In this document: positions 1 to 7,363 of the stretch, in pieces
Numbering within the stretch: the first letter of the stretch is position 1
Layout: each line of letters begins with the position of its first letter
Source: CAYJGN01 sp964369635
GTDB lineage: Bacteria > Bacillota > Clostridia > Oscillospirales > Ruminococcaceae
NCBI GenBank assembly: GCA_964369635.1
Contig: CAYJGN010000008.1
Location: forward strand, 1 to 49,897
Length of the DNA stretch: 49,897 bases
Reading direction: 5' to 3'
Made by a program: the position numbers and the translations under genes
The notes under the pieces: model-generated
Databases searched by the model: none
Seen by the model: only the letters and a program-made list of their open reading frames with translations
What the model was told of the DNA's origin: nothing

Positions 1-25
1 CTGCTCATCTCTCATAGCTTACTCC

Positions 26-496
26 TTAGCTTCTATTTCTGCCTCTGCCTTGTCCTGCGTTTTTGCCTTGTCCGCCCTGTGCTTGATTTAAGTTTGCGCC
101 TGTGCCTACATTATCGCAAACACCGTCGCCGTCATTATCTTCAAAATTCGGGCCGATTCCTGTGCCTATATTATCGCAAATCCCATCGCCATCGGAATCT
201 GTGAAATATCTGCCTATGCCACTGCCGATATTATCATTCACACCATCTCCGTCGTTATCAATAAAGCGACCGCCATTTTTACCTCTGCCCATTCCAATGT
301 AAAGCCCTGTGTTATCACAAATTCCATCGCCATCAGCGTCTACAAAGTTTGAATATCTGCCAAAATAATCGGAAACTGCGTTGCCGGCGGTGTTTGCATA
401 GTTTGTGCCTTTCCAAGTTGACGCTGCAAAAGCTGTTGTTGCACTTGCCGAAATTAGTATCGCAGCTGTTAATCCTAATGTAATGATTTTTTTCAT
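26..496 (-). CDS. Small secreted DGDG-repeat (Ca2+-binding-like) protein
   Basis: A 156-residue precursor. Residues 1 to about 24 form a signal peptide (MKK, a hydrophobic stretch, then TTAFA). After it come four tandem repeats of the type F-x-D-x-D-G-D-G-x-x-D-N-x-G, which resemble thrombospondin type-3 or EF-hand calcium loops because Asp sits at alternating positions. The C-terminus is Gln/Gly/Arg-rich and basic, with no membrane anchor or sorting signal. The ATG at 496 is chosen because GGAGG lies 8 bases upstream; the longer reading would begin at a TTG inside that ribosome binding site. Calcium binding is inferred from the repeats, and the biological role is unknown. It diverges from the Fe-S operon at 726. 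Confidence 0.8.
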   Translation of the reverse strand: MKKIITLGLTAAILISASATTAFAASTWKGTNYANTAGNAVSDYFGRYSNFVDADGDGICDNTGLYIGMGRGKNGGRFIDNDGDGVNDNIGSGIGRYFTDSDGDGICDNIGTGIGPNFEDNDGDGVCDNVGTGANLNQAQGGQGKNAGQGRGRNRS

Positions 497-660
497 CTTT
501 AGTTCCTCCAAATAATAAATTTATTAAGGCTTTTTTGCCTTTTCACTTGTAATACGAGCGGGAGAAACAAATCCTTTCAAAAAATCTATATATATTTTAA
601 CATAATATGGAAGGGTTATAAATATGCTTTTCTAATACAAGCTATATCTTAATTTTTCAC

Positions 661-689
661 TTGACATATAAATTAAAGTGCAGTATATT
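661..689 (+). promoter_or_regulatory. Promoter of the Fe-S/ArsR operon
   Basis: TTGACA (661-666), a 17-base spacer and TATATT (684-689) form a near-consensus vegetative promoter 37 bases upstream of the first ferredoxin gene. The -10 box lies inside the left arm of the palindrome at 681-708. Confidence 0.7.
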
Positions 690-708
690 AGTAATTGCTA
701 ATATACTG
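681..708. promoter_or_regulatory. Putative ArsR operator palindrome
   Basis: Perfect 11-base inverted arms CAGTATATTAG (681-691) and CTAATATACTG (698-708) are separated by TAATTG. The left arm covers the -10 box of the operon promoter, so a bound protein would block transcription. The ArsR-family regulator encoded third in the operon (1496-1783) is the obvious candidate. Family ArsR sites are AT-rich palindromes of this kind. Binding is an inference. Confidence 0.65.
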
Positions 709-725
709 TAAAGAAGGTTGATATA

Positions 726-935
726 TTGAAAAGTAAAAAGGTGGCGAGGGTTGGTAAACTTTGCGTAGCCTGTGGAACTTGTATTCGCGAGTGTCCGTTT
801 GGGGCGATTAATATAGCGAATGGAGTGCGGGCGAGGGTGAATGACGAGTTGTGTGTTGGCTGTGGCAAATGCAGTAAAATCTGCCCTGCATCTGTAATCG
901 AAATCGTTGCTCGTGAGGTGGATTATGAAAACTAA
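726..935 (+). CDS. 2[4Fe-4S] ferredoxin
   Basis: A 69-residue bacterial-type ferredoxin with two complete cluster motifs, CVACGTCIRECP near residue 13 and CVGCGKCSKICP near residue 43. It is a soluble electron carrier. The start is a TTG at 726, supported by AAGAAGG 8 bases upstream; no ATG in frame would keep the first cluster. Its last codons overlap the next gene, whose ribosome binding site and ATG (925) lie inside it, indicating translational coupling. The natural partner is probably the adjacent Fe-S membrane protein. Confidence 0.9.
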   Translation: MKSKKVARVGKLCVACGTCIRECPFGAINIANGVRARVNDELCVGCGKCSKICPASVIEIVAREVDYEN

Positions 936-1515
936 AAAATGGTACGATTATCTTTGGATCGTTGAAATATCGTATTTCGCATTGGGTTTCTTAAATATCC
1001 TCTTCGCTTGGATAGGGATGATATTTTTCCTAACACCACTCGCAATCGCTGTTATCACCGGCAATAAAGGATATTGCCACAGATACTGCGGCAGAGGGCA
1101 GTTGTTTGCGCTTTTGGGCAGAAAACTCTCACGAAATAAGCCGCTGCCGAAATTTGCCCGCACAAGTTATTTTAGATATGGTTTTTTAGCTTTTTTTATG
1201 ATTATGTTTTTGAATATGATTTTCACGACATATCTTGTATTTGCAGGGAGTGCAAGCTTATCTGAAGTGCTCACACTTCTTTGGACATTTAATCTACCGT
1301 GGGATTTTGCATATACTCTAAATGTCGCACCTTGGATTGCACAATATGCATTCGGTTTTTACAGCGTTATGCTGACATCGACGATAATCGGAATCGCAAC
1401 AATGGTATTTTTCAAGCCTCGTGGGTTTTGCGTTTATTGTCCGATGGGGACGATGACACAGGGGATTTGTAAACTTAAAAATGGAGGAAACAAAAATGGA
1501 AGAGATGAGAGCTAA
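925..1515 (+). CDS. Polytopic 4Fe-4S membrane protein, NapH/CcoG-like
   Basis: 196 residues with about four membrane segments: two near the N-terminus, one near residues 85-110 and one near residues 145-165. There are two cysteine motifs on the cytoplasmic side: GYCHRYCGRG after the first membrane pair, and FCVYCPMG near the C-terminus. This arrangement is that of the membrane Fe-S family related to NapH, NosR and CcoG (4Fe-4S binding domain Fer4_5), which pass electrons between ferredoxin or quinol and a partner. The ATG at 925 is preferred over an upstream TTG-type start at 907 because GAGGTG lies just before it. It overlaps the ferredoxin upstream and the ArsR gene downstream. The electron acceptor cannot be told from sequence. 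Confidence 0.75.
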   Translation: MKTKKWYDYLWIVEISYFALGFLNILFAWIGMIFFLTPLAIAVITGNKGYCHRYCGRGQLFALLGRKLSRNKPLPKFARTSYFRYGFLAFFMIMFLNMIFTTYLVFAGSASLSEVLTLLWTFNLPWDFAYTLNVAPWIAQYAFGFYSVMLTSTIIGIATMVFFKPRGFCVYCPMGTMTQGICKLKNGGNKNGRDES

Positions 1516-1783
1516 GGCGAGGGAAGTTAGTGATTTATTAAAGACACTTGCGAATGAAAATAGGCTGCTGATTTTGTGCGAGCTTGTACAGGAGCCTAAA
1601 AGCGTTTCTGACCTGCTCCAAAAACTACCGATTACTCAATCCGGCATTTCGCAACATCTTGCCATTTTAAAAGCAAATGGCATTTTGGACTATGAGAAAA
1701 AAGCGCAAACTGTGTTTTACCGCATTAAAGATGAGCGAATTTACAAAATAATGCAGGATTTAAAGGAACTTTATTGCAAGTAG
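1496..1783 (+). CDS. ArsR-family regulator, SqrR/BigR/YgaV-like persulfide sensor
   Basis: 95 residues, a winged-helix ArsR/SmtB regulator with recognition helix around TQSGISQHLAIL (47-58). Metal-sensing CxC motifs are absent. Instead there are exactly two cysteines: Cys28 in NRLLILC and Cys94 in LKELYC, 66 residues apart. That spacing and both contexts match the SqrR/BigR/YgaV subgroup, where the pair forms a polysulfide bridge on exposure to reactive sulfur and the repressor leaves DNA. The start at 1496 follows GGAGG; a start at 1481 would be inside that site. The gene overlaps the membrane protein gene by 20 bases. It probably represses its own operon at the palindrome 681-708. Family membership is strong; the sulfur-sensing role is inferred. 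Confidence 0.85.
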   Translation: MEEMRAKAREVSDLLKTLANENRLLILCELVQEPKSVSDLLQKLPITQSGISQHLAILKANGILDYEKKAQTVFYRIKDERIYKIMQDLKELYCK

Positions 1784-1800
1784 AAAGAGGGAAAAACAAG

Positions 1801-1995
1801 ATGAATAATGAAAAACTAATAGTTATAAATGAGCGATGTCCGCAAAACCACAAATGTCCATCGGTCGCAGTTTGCCCAGTAGATGCTCTAATACAGACAG
1901 GATTTAGCGCACCTGTTGTCGATGAAAGTAAATGCATAAAATGCGGTAAATGCGTGAAATTTTGCCCGAAGAAAGCGCTGGTGTTTTCAGTGTAA
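1801..1995 (+). CDS. Small 4Fe-4S ferredoxin with atypical first cluster
   Basis: 64 residues. The C-terminal half has a standard motif, CIKCGKCVKFCP. The N-terminal half has an unusual cysteine pattern, RCPQNHKCPSVAVCPVDAL, with five residues between the first two cysteines in place of two. It may bind a cluster of altered geometry or share ligands with the second motif. The ATG at 1801 follows AAAGAGGG; a longer reading from TTG at 1774 would overlap the ArsR gene and lacks a site. It is the last gene of the ArsR-controlled Fe-S operon. Confidence 0.85.
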   Translation: MNNEKLIVINERCPQNHKCPSVAVCPVDALIQTGFSAPVVDESKCIKCGKCVKFCPKKALVFSV

Positions 1996-2261
1996 CACTG
2001 CAGGGCATTTGTAAAGCTAACGCTGAAATACAAGATGAAAAATAAATTATCCCATTACTTATAAAAGCTTCTATAAGCGTTTTAAATAACTTGCAACTAT
2101 ATTCACCCTTTATTTTAAATTTCTCTCCTTTATTTCATAAAAATTAGATGTTTAAGGTAGGGTAAAAACGGAATTATCGATTATTGTTTATTTAATTTAC
2201 ACAAACAGAAGAGCTCATTTTAATGCAAATAACAGAATTTTTGCAGATTATACAAATTTTA
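1996..2261. other. Gene-free AT-rich spacer
   Basis: No coding sequence is supported here. A short inverted repeat CTTATA...TATAAG followed by CGTTTT near 2058-2082 could end the Fe-S operon, but the stem is only 6 base pairs. The rest is AT-rich spacer leading to the promoter of the LacI-family gene. Confidence 0.4.
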
Positions 2262-2290
2262 TAGACAGTTAAAACAAATAATGGTACTAT
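2262..2290 (+). promoter_or_regulatory. Promoter of the LacI-family regulator
   Basis: TAGACA (2262-2267), a 17-base spacer and TACTAT (2285-2290). The operator-like sequence starts 7 bases after the -10 box, which fits autorepression. Confidence 0.5.
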
Positions 2291-2296
2291 ATATGC

Positions 2297-2313
2297 ATAA
2301 ACACGCGTTCACA
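2297..2313. promoter_or_regulatory. LacI/GalR-type operator, copy 1
   Basis: ATAAACACGCGTTCACA, centred on a CGCG-type core as in GalR/LacI operators. It matches the site at 3367-3383 in 16 of 17 positions and sits at the expected transcription start of the regulator gene. This supports autoregulation. Confidence 0.7.
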
Positions 2314-2321
2314 GAAAGAGG

Positions 2322-3344
2322 GTGAATAATATTAACACAGAACAAATAGCAATACTTGCAAATGTTTCGCGCAGCACCGTTTCAAGAGTTTTAAATAATT
2401 ATAGCAATGTCCCTGAAGAAACAAGACTAAAAGTTCAGGCAGTTATAAAAGAGCATGGATATACTCCAAATCACTTTGCGAGAAGTTTAGCAGGAGCCCC
2501 CTCTAATATTGTTGGAATTTATATTGCAGATCTCAATATAGATAACAATTCAAGCGAATGGGTTGGAATTAATTCCCCATACAATATGGAGCTTTTATCA
2601 AATTTGATAAAGCTTTTGAAAACAAAAGGTTACACAGCGCTTGTAAACGTTATAACAGACCCAAAAGAATTTGTAACGCTTAAAGAAGCTTTTGAAACAC
2701 GAATGGTATACGGTGGGATATTTACAGGCTTCCCGTATAACACAAAAGAGATTTCCGATATTGCAAAAAAATATAATGCCGTTTCAATAGATCAGTTCTC
2801 AAAAAGCGATTATGAAAACAGCGATATGAAAGTTGTTAATTGCGACAACTTTATCGGTGGCTATAACGCAACAAAATACTTAATTGAAAATGGTCATACC
2901 GATATCCTATATGTTGGGGGCGATAATAGGCTCTCATCTATCGAAAGAGAAAAAGGTTACTTAAAAGCAATGTCAGACTTTGGGATATCTAAAACACAAG
3001 TTATCTATGGTATGTTTAAAGAGGATATTTCCTATTTCAATACAAATCAGTATCTGAAGAATAATAAGCCGACAGCTATCTTTGCCGCAAACGACATCAT
3101 CTCTCTTGGAGTTATCAGAGCGTGCGAAGAAAACGGATATTCAGTGCCGGGGGATATCTCTTTAATAGGTTTTGATAATCTTAAGGTCGCATCATGGCTA
3201 AACTTAAGTCTTACAAGTTTGGAAGTCCCTCTGGAAGATATAGCGAAATCTTGCATTAAGCTTCTGTTTGGTGATACAGCAGAAGATATTATTCACACCC
3301 CAATGTTGATTGAAAAATCAACTGTTAAAAAACTAAATCTTTGA
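2322..3344 (+). CDS. LacI/GalR-family repressor of the galactoside regulon
   Basis: 340 residues. An N-terminal helix-turn-helix of LacI type (IAILANVSRSTVSRVLNNYS, about residues 9-28) is followed by the hinge and a periplasmic-binding-protein-like ligand domain (VGIYIAD near 65, AIFAANDIISLGVI near 255, GDISLIGFDN near 280). It should bind DNA without inducer and respond to galactose or an alpha-galactoside, as the downstream genes are galactoside catabolic. The GTG at 2322 lies inside the best Shine-Dalgarno match (AGAAAGAGGGTGA), so initiation may really be at the ATT at 2331, which would give a start just before NTEQIA. Two matching operators flank the gene. Confidence 0.88.
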   Translation: MNNINTEQIAILANVSRSTVSRVLNNYSNVPEETRLKVQAVIKEHGYTPNHFARSLAGAPSNIVGIYIADLNIDNNSSEWVGINSPYNMELLSNLIKLLKTKGYTALVNVITDPKEFVTLKEAFETRMVYGGIFTGFPYNTKEISDIAKKYNAVSIDQFSKSDYENSDMKVVNCDNFIGGYNATKYLIENGHTDILYVGGDNRLSSIEREKGYLKAMSDFGISKTQVIYGMFKEDISYFNTNQYLKNNKPTAIFAANDIISLGVIRACEENGYSVPGDISLIGFDNLKVASWLNLSLTSLEVPLEDIAKSCIKLLFGDTAEDIIHTPMLIEKSTVKKLNL

Positions 3345-3358
3345 ATTTAGTTTTTTTT
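3330..3358 (+). terminator. Terminator overlapping the lacI-type stop codon
   Basis: AAACTAAAT (3330-3338) and ATTTAGTTT (3345-3353) are perfect inverted arms around the stop codon and are followed by a T run. The stem is AT-rich, so termination may be partial. It separates the regulator from the catabolic genes, which have their own operator. Confidence 0.6.
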
Positions 3359-3366
3359 ACCCTAAA

Positions 3367-3383
3367 ATAAACGCGCGTTCACA
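3367..3383. promoter_or_regulatory. LacI/GalR-type operator, copy 2
   Basis: ATAAACGCGCGTTCACA, containing the perfect palindrome AACGCGCGTT. It is almost identical to copy 1 at 2297-2313. It overlaps a candidate -10 box TAAAAT (3363-3368) with TTGAAT (3341-3346) 16 bases upstream, so it would control the symporter, alpha-galactosidase and Leloir genes. Confidence 0.72.
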
Positions 3384-3411
3384 AACAAATTTATTTTAAA
3401 AGGAGTACATA

Positions 3412-5109
3412 ATGGTCACAATAATAATTTCTTTCATAGTATTCTCATCAGCCGTTGGTATAATAACGTATTTTAAAACTAAAAATGATTCTCTCACAAC
3501 AAGTGATGGATACTTTCTTGGTGGCAGAAGTCTTACAGGTGGAGTTATAGCAGGCTCCCTTCTTTTAACAAATTTAAGTGCGGCAAGCTTTGTTGGCATG
3601 TCGGGGCAGGCGTATTCACAGAATATGGCGGTTATGGGCTGGGAAGTTGGCTCCGGTATAACCCTCATTATTATCGCATTATTCTTAGTTCCAAGATATC
3701 TAAAACAAGGTATCACAACAATTCCTGATTTTATCCAGTCGAGGTTTGACGGCGGTACTCGTAAATTTATTACAATACTATTTCTAATAAGCTATATCGT
3801 AAATATGCTGCCGATTACACTTTATTCAGGCGCAATAGCAATGGGGCAGATATTTGATATATCAGGCATTTTTGGGATAACTCATGCGCAATCAGTTTGG
3901 CTACTTGTTTGGGTTATCGGTATAATCGGTTCAATATACGCAATTTTCGGTGGGCTTAAAGCGGTTGCTATTTCAGACTCTATCAACGGAATTGCCCTTG
4001 TCTTAGGTGGTTTGCTCGTTCCGGTATTTGCACTTTTAGTTATTGGCGGCGGCGATGTTGCATCGGGGTTTAATATATTCCTAAACAGCGCACCTGAAAA
4101 ATTTAATGCAATAGGCTCAAACGATAGCTACCTACCTATTTCGACGATGTTCACAGGACTGCTCCTTGTTAATCTATACTATTGGGGAACGGATCAATCT
4201 ATCATACAAAGGGCGCTCGGTGCTAAAAACCTTAAAGAGGCGCAAAAAGGCGTAATATTTGCGGGGCTTCTTAAAGTTCTAACCCCTCTTATGGTTATTA
4301 TTCCAGGCATTATGGCATTCCAAGTTTTTGGTGGTGGAATTGAAAGCATCGATACTGTTTACCCATCGCTCGTAAGTAAAGTTTTACCAGCACCGCTTGT
4401 TGGATTTTTTGCAGCAGCTCTAATGGGAGCTATTCTAAGCACATTTAACAGCGTCCTCAATTCAGCGTCAACATTATTTGCACTAAATGTTTACAAACCC
4501 GCTGCTAAAGGCGATGTTTCAGATAAACAACTGATAAAAGTTGGAAAGAAATTTGCACTTATAGTTGCTTTGATATCTATGTTTGTAGCCCCTCTAATTC
4601 TAAACGCACCTGCAGGACTATTTGATTATTTGCAAACAATAAATGGATTTTTCAACGTCCCGATATTCACAATAATCTTTATGGGTTATATGACAAAAAG
4701 AGTGCCGGCACTCGCTGCAAAAGTTGCTATAACATTCTTTGTTTCTGTATATGCTATTACTCAGCTCGTTTGGGATACAGGACTACATTATCTTCATATC
4801 TCAGCTATTTTATTCGTTTTATCTTGCCTAATTATGTATGTTATTGGTAAAATAAAACCTATGGACAGCGACTATATAATGCCTGTTTCAAATGTTGTTG
4901 AGATGACACCGTGGAAACATAGATATACATTTAGTGGTTTTGTTATCTTTGTAATGCTCGGAATGTATGTTGTTTTCTCAGAACTCGGACTTGCAAGAGA
5001 GGGCGGCCTCGGTATAGATACATTTATAGTATTGGCAGTTATTGCAGCTATTTGCGCTGGAGCATCATATATGATTAACAAAAAGGTCGGCAGTAAAGAG
5101 AATAAATAA
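3412..5109 (+). CDS. Sodium:solute symporter (SSS), probable galactose/galactoside uptake
   Basis: 565 residues with about 13-14 membrane segments. Family landmarks are YFLGGRSLTGGVIAGSLLLTNLSAASFVGMSG near residues 35-65, the TIPDFIQSRF motif near 105 and NLYYWGTDQSIIQRAL near 255. These match the SGLT/SSS fold that couples sodium to sugar or other solute uptake; the pattern is close to the Vibrio Na+/galactose transporter. GGAG lies before the ATG. It is the first gene of an operon with an alpha-galactosidase and galK-galE-galT, so galactose, melibiose or a related galactoside is the likely substrate. The exact sugar cannot be read from sequence. Confidence 0.88.
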   Translation: MVTIIISFIVFSSAVGIITYFKTKNDSLTTSDGYFLGGRSLTGGVIAGSLLLTNLSAASFVGMSGQAYSQNMAVMGWEVGSGITLIIIALFLVPRYLKQGITTIPDFIQSRFDGGTRKFITILFLISYIVNMLPITLYSGAIAMGQIFDISGIFGITHAQSVWLLVWVIGIIGSIYAIFGGLKAVAISDSINGIALVLGGLLVPVFALLVIGGGDVASGFNIFLNSAPEKFNAIGSNDSYLPISTMFTGLLLVNLYYWGTDQSIIQRALGAKNLKEAQKGVIFAGLLKVLTPLMVIIPGIMAFQVFGGGIESIDTVYPSLVSKVLPAPLVGFFAAALMGAILSTFNSVLNSASTLFALNVYKPAAKGDVSDKQLIKVGKKFALIVALISMFVAPLILNAPAGLFDYLQTINGFFNVPIFTIIFMGYMTKRVPALAAKVAITFFVSVYAITQLVWDTGLHYLHISAILFVLSCLIMYVIGKIKPMDSDYIMPVSNVVEMTPWKHRYTFSGFVIFVMLGMYVVFSELGLAREGGLGIDTFIVLAVIAAICAGASYMINKKVGSKENK

Positions 5110-5127
5110 AAGCTTTAGAGGTAAAAC

Positions 5128-7347
5128 ATGATTAAGTTTAGTGAAAATACTTTTCATCTATCAAACGATAGCATAAGTTATATATTTAAGATTATGAGAA
5201 ATAATCAGTTGGGACAGCTCTATTTTGGAAAAAAAATAAGAGATAGAGATAACTTCGAGCATCTATTTGTAGAGCGTTCAGTTATTTTAGCACCTTGTGT
5301 TTTCGAGGGAGATTTAGATTTCTCCCTTGAAGTTTTAAAACAGGAGTATCCAGCTTACGGAACCGGGGATTACAGAGAGCCTGCATATCAAGTAACATCG
5401 GAAAATGGCAGTAGGATAACAAATTTTGAATACCTCTCCCACGAGATTTTCAGAGGGAAAAACAAAATAGAAGGACTCCCAGCGACATATGGCAGAGATG
5501 TTGAAACTCTTGCAATAACAATGTATGATAAAGTTATTAATGCACAGCTTATTTTAAATTACCATATTTTTGATTCTTTTTCTGGTATTGTTCGCTCGGT
5601 TCAGTTTAAAAATTTATCTGATGACACAATAAAAATTAATCGTGCAATGTCGCTTTCTTTAGATTTATACGACAGTGATTACGAGATGATTACCCTTGAT
5701 GGAGCTTGGTCACGTGAGCGCCATATCACAAAGAGGAAACTCGAAGCAGGTGTTCAATCTATCTCGAGTAGTCGTGGCACGAGTAGCGCTATGCACAATC
5801 CATTTATAGCACTAAAGCGAGAAGAGACAACAGAAAACAGCGGAGAAGTTTACGGACTAACACTTATTTACAGCGGCAACTTCTTGGCACAAGCGCAGGT
5901 AGATGCTTATGACGTAACAAGGGTTATGATTGGCATAAATCCGTTTGAATTTGAATGGACACTAAAAAAAGACGAAATATTTGGGACCCCTGAAGCGGTA
6001 ATGGTTTATTCGGATACAGGCCTTAACGGGATGAGCCAAAACTTCCATAATCTTTTTATGAATAACCTTATTCGCGGAAGATATAAAAATAAAGTGCGAC
6101 CGATTTTAATTAATAACTGGGAGGCAACTTATTTCAGTTTCACAGAAGAGAGTATCTTGAAGATTGCGGCAAGGGCAAAGGAGCTCGGTGTTGAACTATT
6201 CGTGCTCGACGATGGCTGGTTTGGCAAGAGAGATAACGACTCAACTTCGCTTGGCGACTGGAGTGTTTACCTTGAAAAGTTGCCAAACGGAATAGATGGA
6301 CTCGCTAAAAAGATAAATGATTTAGGTTTGGATTTTGGACTTTGGTTTGAGCCAGAGATGGTAAACGAGATTAGTGAGCTATATAAAAATCATCCTGAAT
6401 TTGTTATTAAAACGCCCGGCAGAAAAATGTCTTATGGCAGAAATCAATTTGTGCTCGATTATAGCAATCCTTCGGTTGTAGATTATATATTCGGCAAAAT
6501 GTGCGAGACTATCGACAAAGCAAATATCGCATATATTAAGTGGGATATGAACAGAAATATCACAGAGAGCTTTAGCTTAAGCATTGCCCCAGAAAGACAG
6601 AAAGAATTTTTCCACCGATATATCTTAGGGGTATATGAGCTCTATGAAAGATTAATACAAAGGTACCCAAATATTCTGTTTGAATCATGCGCTTCTGGTG
6701 GCGGAAGATTTGATGCCGGCATGCTCCACTATGCTCCACAAGCATGGGCGAGTGATGATACCGATGCGATAGAAAGACTCCATATTCAATATGGAACTTC
6801 TATGGTATACCCTATTTCATCAATCGGCAGCCATGTTGCGGCTATACCAAATCACCAGGTTATGAGAAAAACAAGTTTAGATACACGGGCAGATGTTGCA
6901 TACTTTGGAACTTTTGGGTATGAGCTAAATCTCGATGAGATGAAAAGCGATGAGGCAAAAAAAGTTCATGCGCAGATAGAGTTTTTCAAAAAGTATCGTG
7001 AGGTGTTCCAGTTAGGTGATTTTTATAGGTTAAAGCAGGGCAATGCCTATAGCTGGATGGTCGTTTCAAAGGACAAAAAGACAGCGATACTCGGATACTA
7101 TAAAATACTCGCAACACCAAACCCATCTCTTAAAAAGATAAATTTAGTTGGACTTTGCAAAGATACAGAATATCTCTGTAATGGCAAAAAATACTACGGC
7201 GATGAGCTTATGAATATCGGTATGATACTAAAAACAGAGTTTACAGGACTAATTCAAAGCGATAGCTTTAAAGGTAAATATAATTCGGGCAACGACAAAG
7301 GAGATTTCACCTCTCAAATATATGTTTTTGAGGCAGTGGAGAGATAA
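5128..7347 (+). CDS. Alpha-galactosidase, GH36
   Basis: 739 residues, the usual length of GH36 bacterial enzymes. An N-terminal beta-sandwich (to about 320) is followed by a TIM barrel with VELFVLDDGWFGKRDND near 355-372, YIKWDMNR with nucleophile Asp473, and the segment CASGGGRFDAG to SDDTDAIERL near 525-550 that carries the acid/base Asp. It hydrolyses terminal alpha-1,6-galactosyl residues, as in melibiose and raffinose. There is no signal peptide, so it acts in the cytoplasm after uptake by the upstream symporter. AGAGGT precedes the ATG, and the 18-base gap to the symporter shows operon structure. Confidence 0.93.
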   Translation: MIKFSENTFHLSNDSISYIFKIMRNNQLGQLYFGKKIRDRDNFEHLFVERSVILAPCVFEGDLDFSLEVLKQEYPAYGTGDYREPAYQVTSENGSRITNFEYLSHEIFRGKNKIEGLPATYGRDVETLAITMYDKVINAQLILNYHIFDSFSGIVRSVQFKNLSDDTIKINRAMSLSLDLYDSDYEMITLDGAWSRERHITKRKLEAGVQSISSSRGTSSAMHNPFIALKREETTENSGEVYGLTLIYSGNFLAQAQVDAYDVTRVMIGINPFEFEWTLKKDEIFGTPEAVMVYSDTGLNGMSQNFHNLFMNNLIRGRYKNKVRPILINNWEATYFSFTEESILKIAARAKELGVELFVLDDGWFGKRDNDSTSLGDWSVYLEKLPNGIDGLAKKINDLGLDFGLWFEPEMVNEISELYKNHPEFVIKTPGRKMSYGRNQFVLDYSNPSVVDYIFGKMCETIDKANIAYIKWDMNRNITESFSLSIAPERQKEFFHRYILGVYELYERLIQRYPNILFESCASGGGRFDAGMLHYAPQAWASDDTDAIERLHIQYGTSMVYPISSIGSHVAAIPNHQVMRKTSLDTRADVAYFGTFGYELNLDEMKSDEAKKVHAQIEFFKKYREVFQLGDFYRLKQGNAYSWMVVSKDKKTAILGYYKILATPNPSLKKINLVGLCKDTEYLCNGKKYYGDELMNIGMILKTEFTGLIQSDSFKGKYNSGNDKGDFTSQIYVFEAVER

Positions 7348-7363
7348 CAGAAGGGTTATAGAT

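Noticed and set aside
541..640. Leader of the minus-strand DGDG protein as a riboswitch
   Set aside because: A small AAGGC/GCCTT hairpin is present, but no known riboswitch core was recognised.
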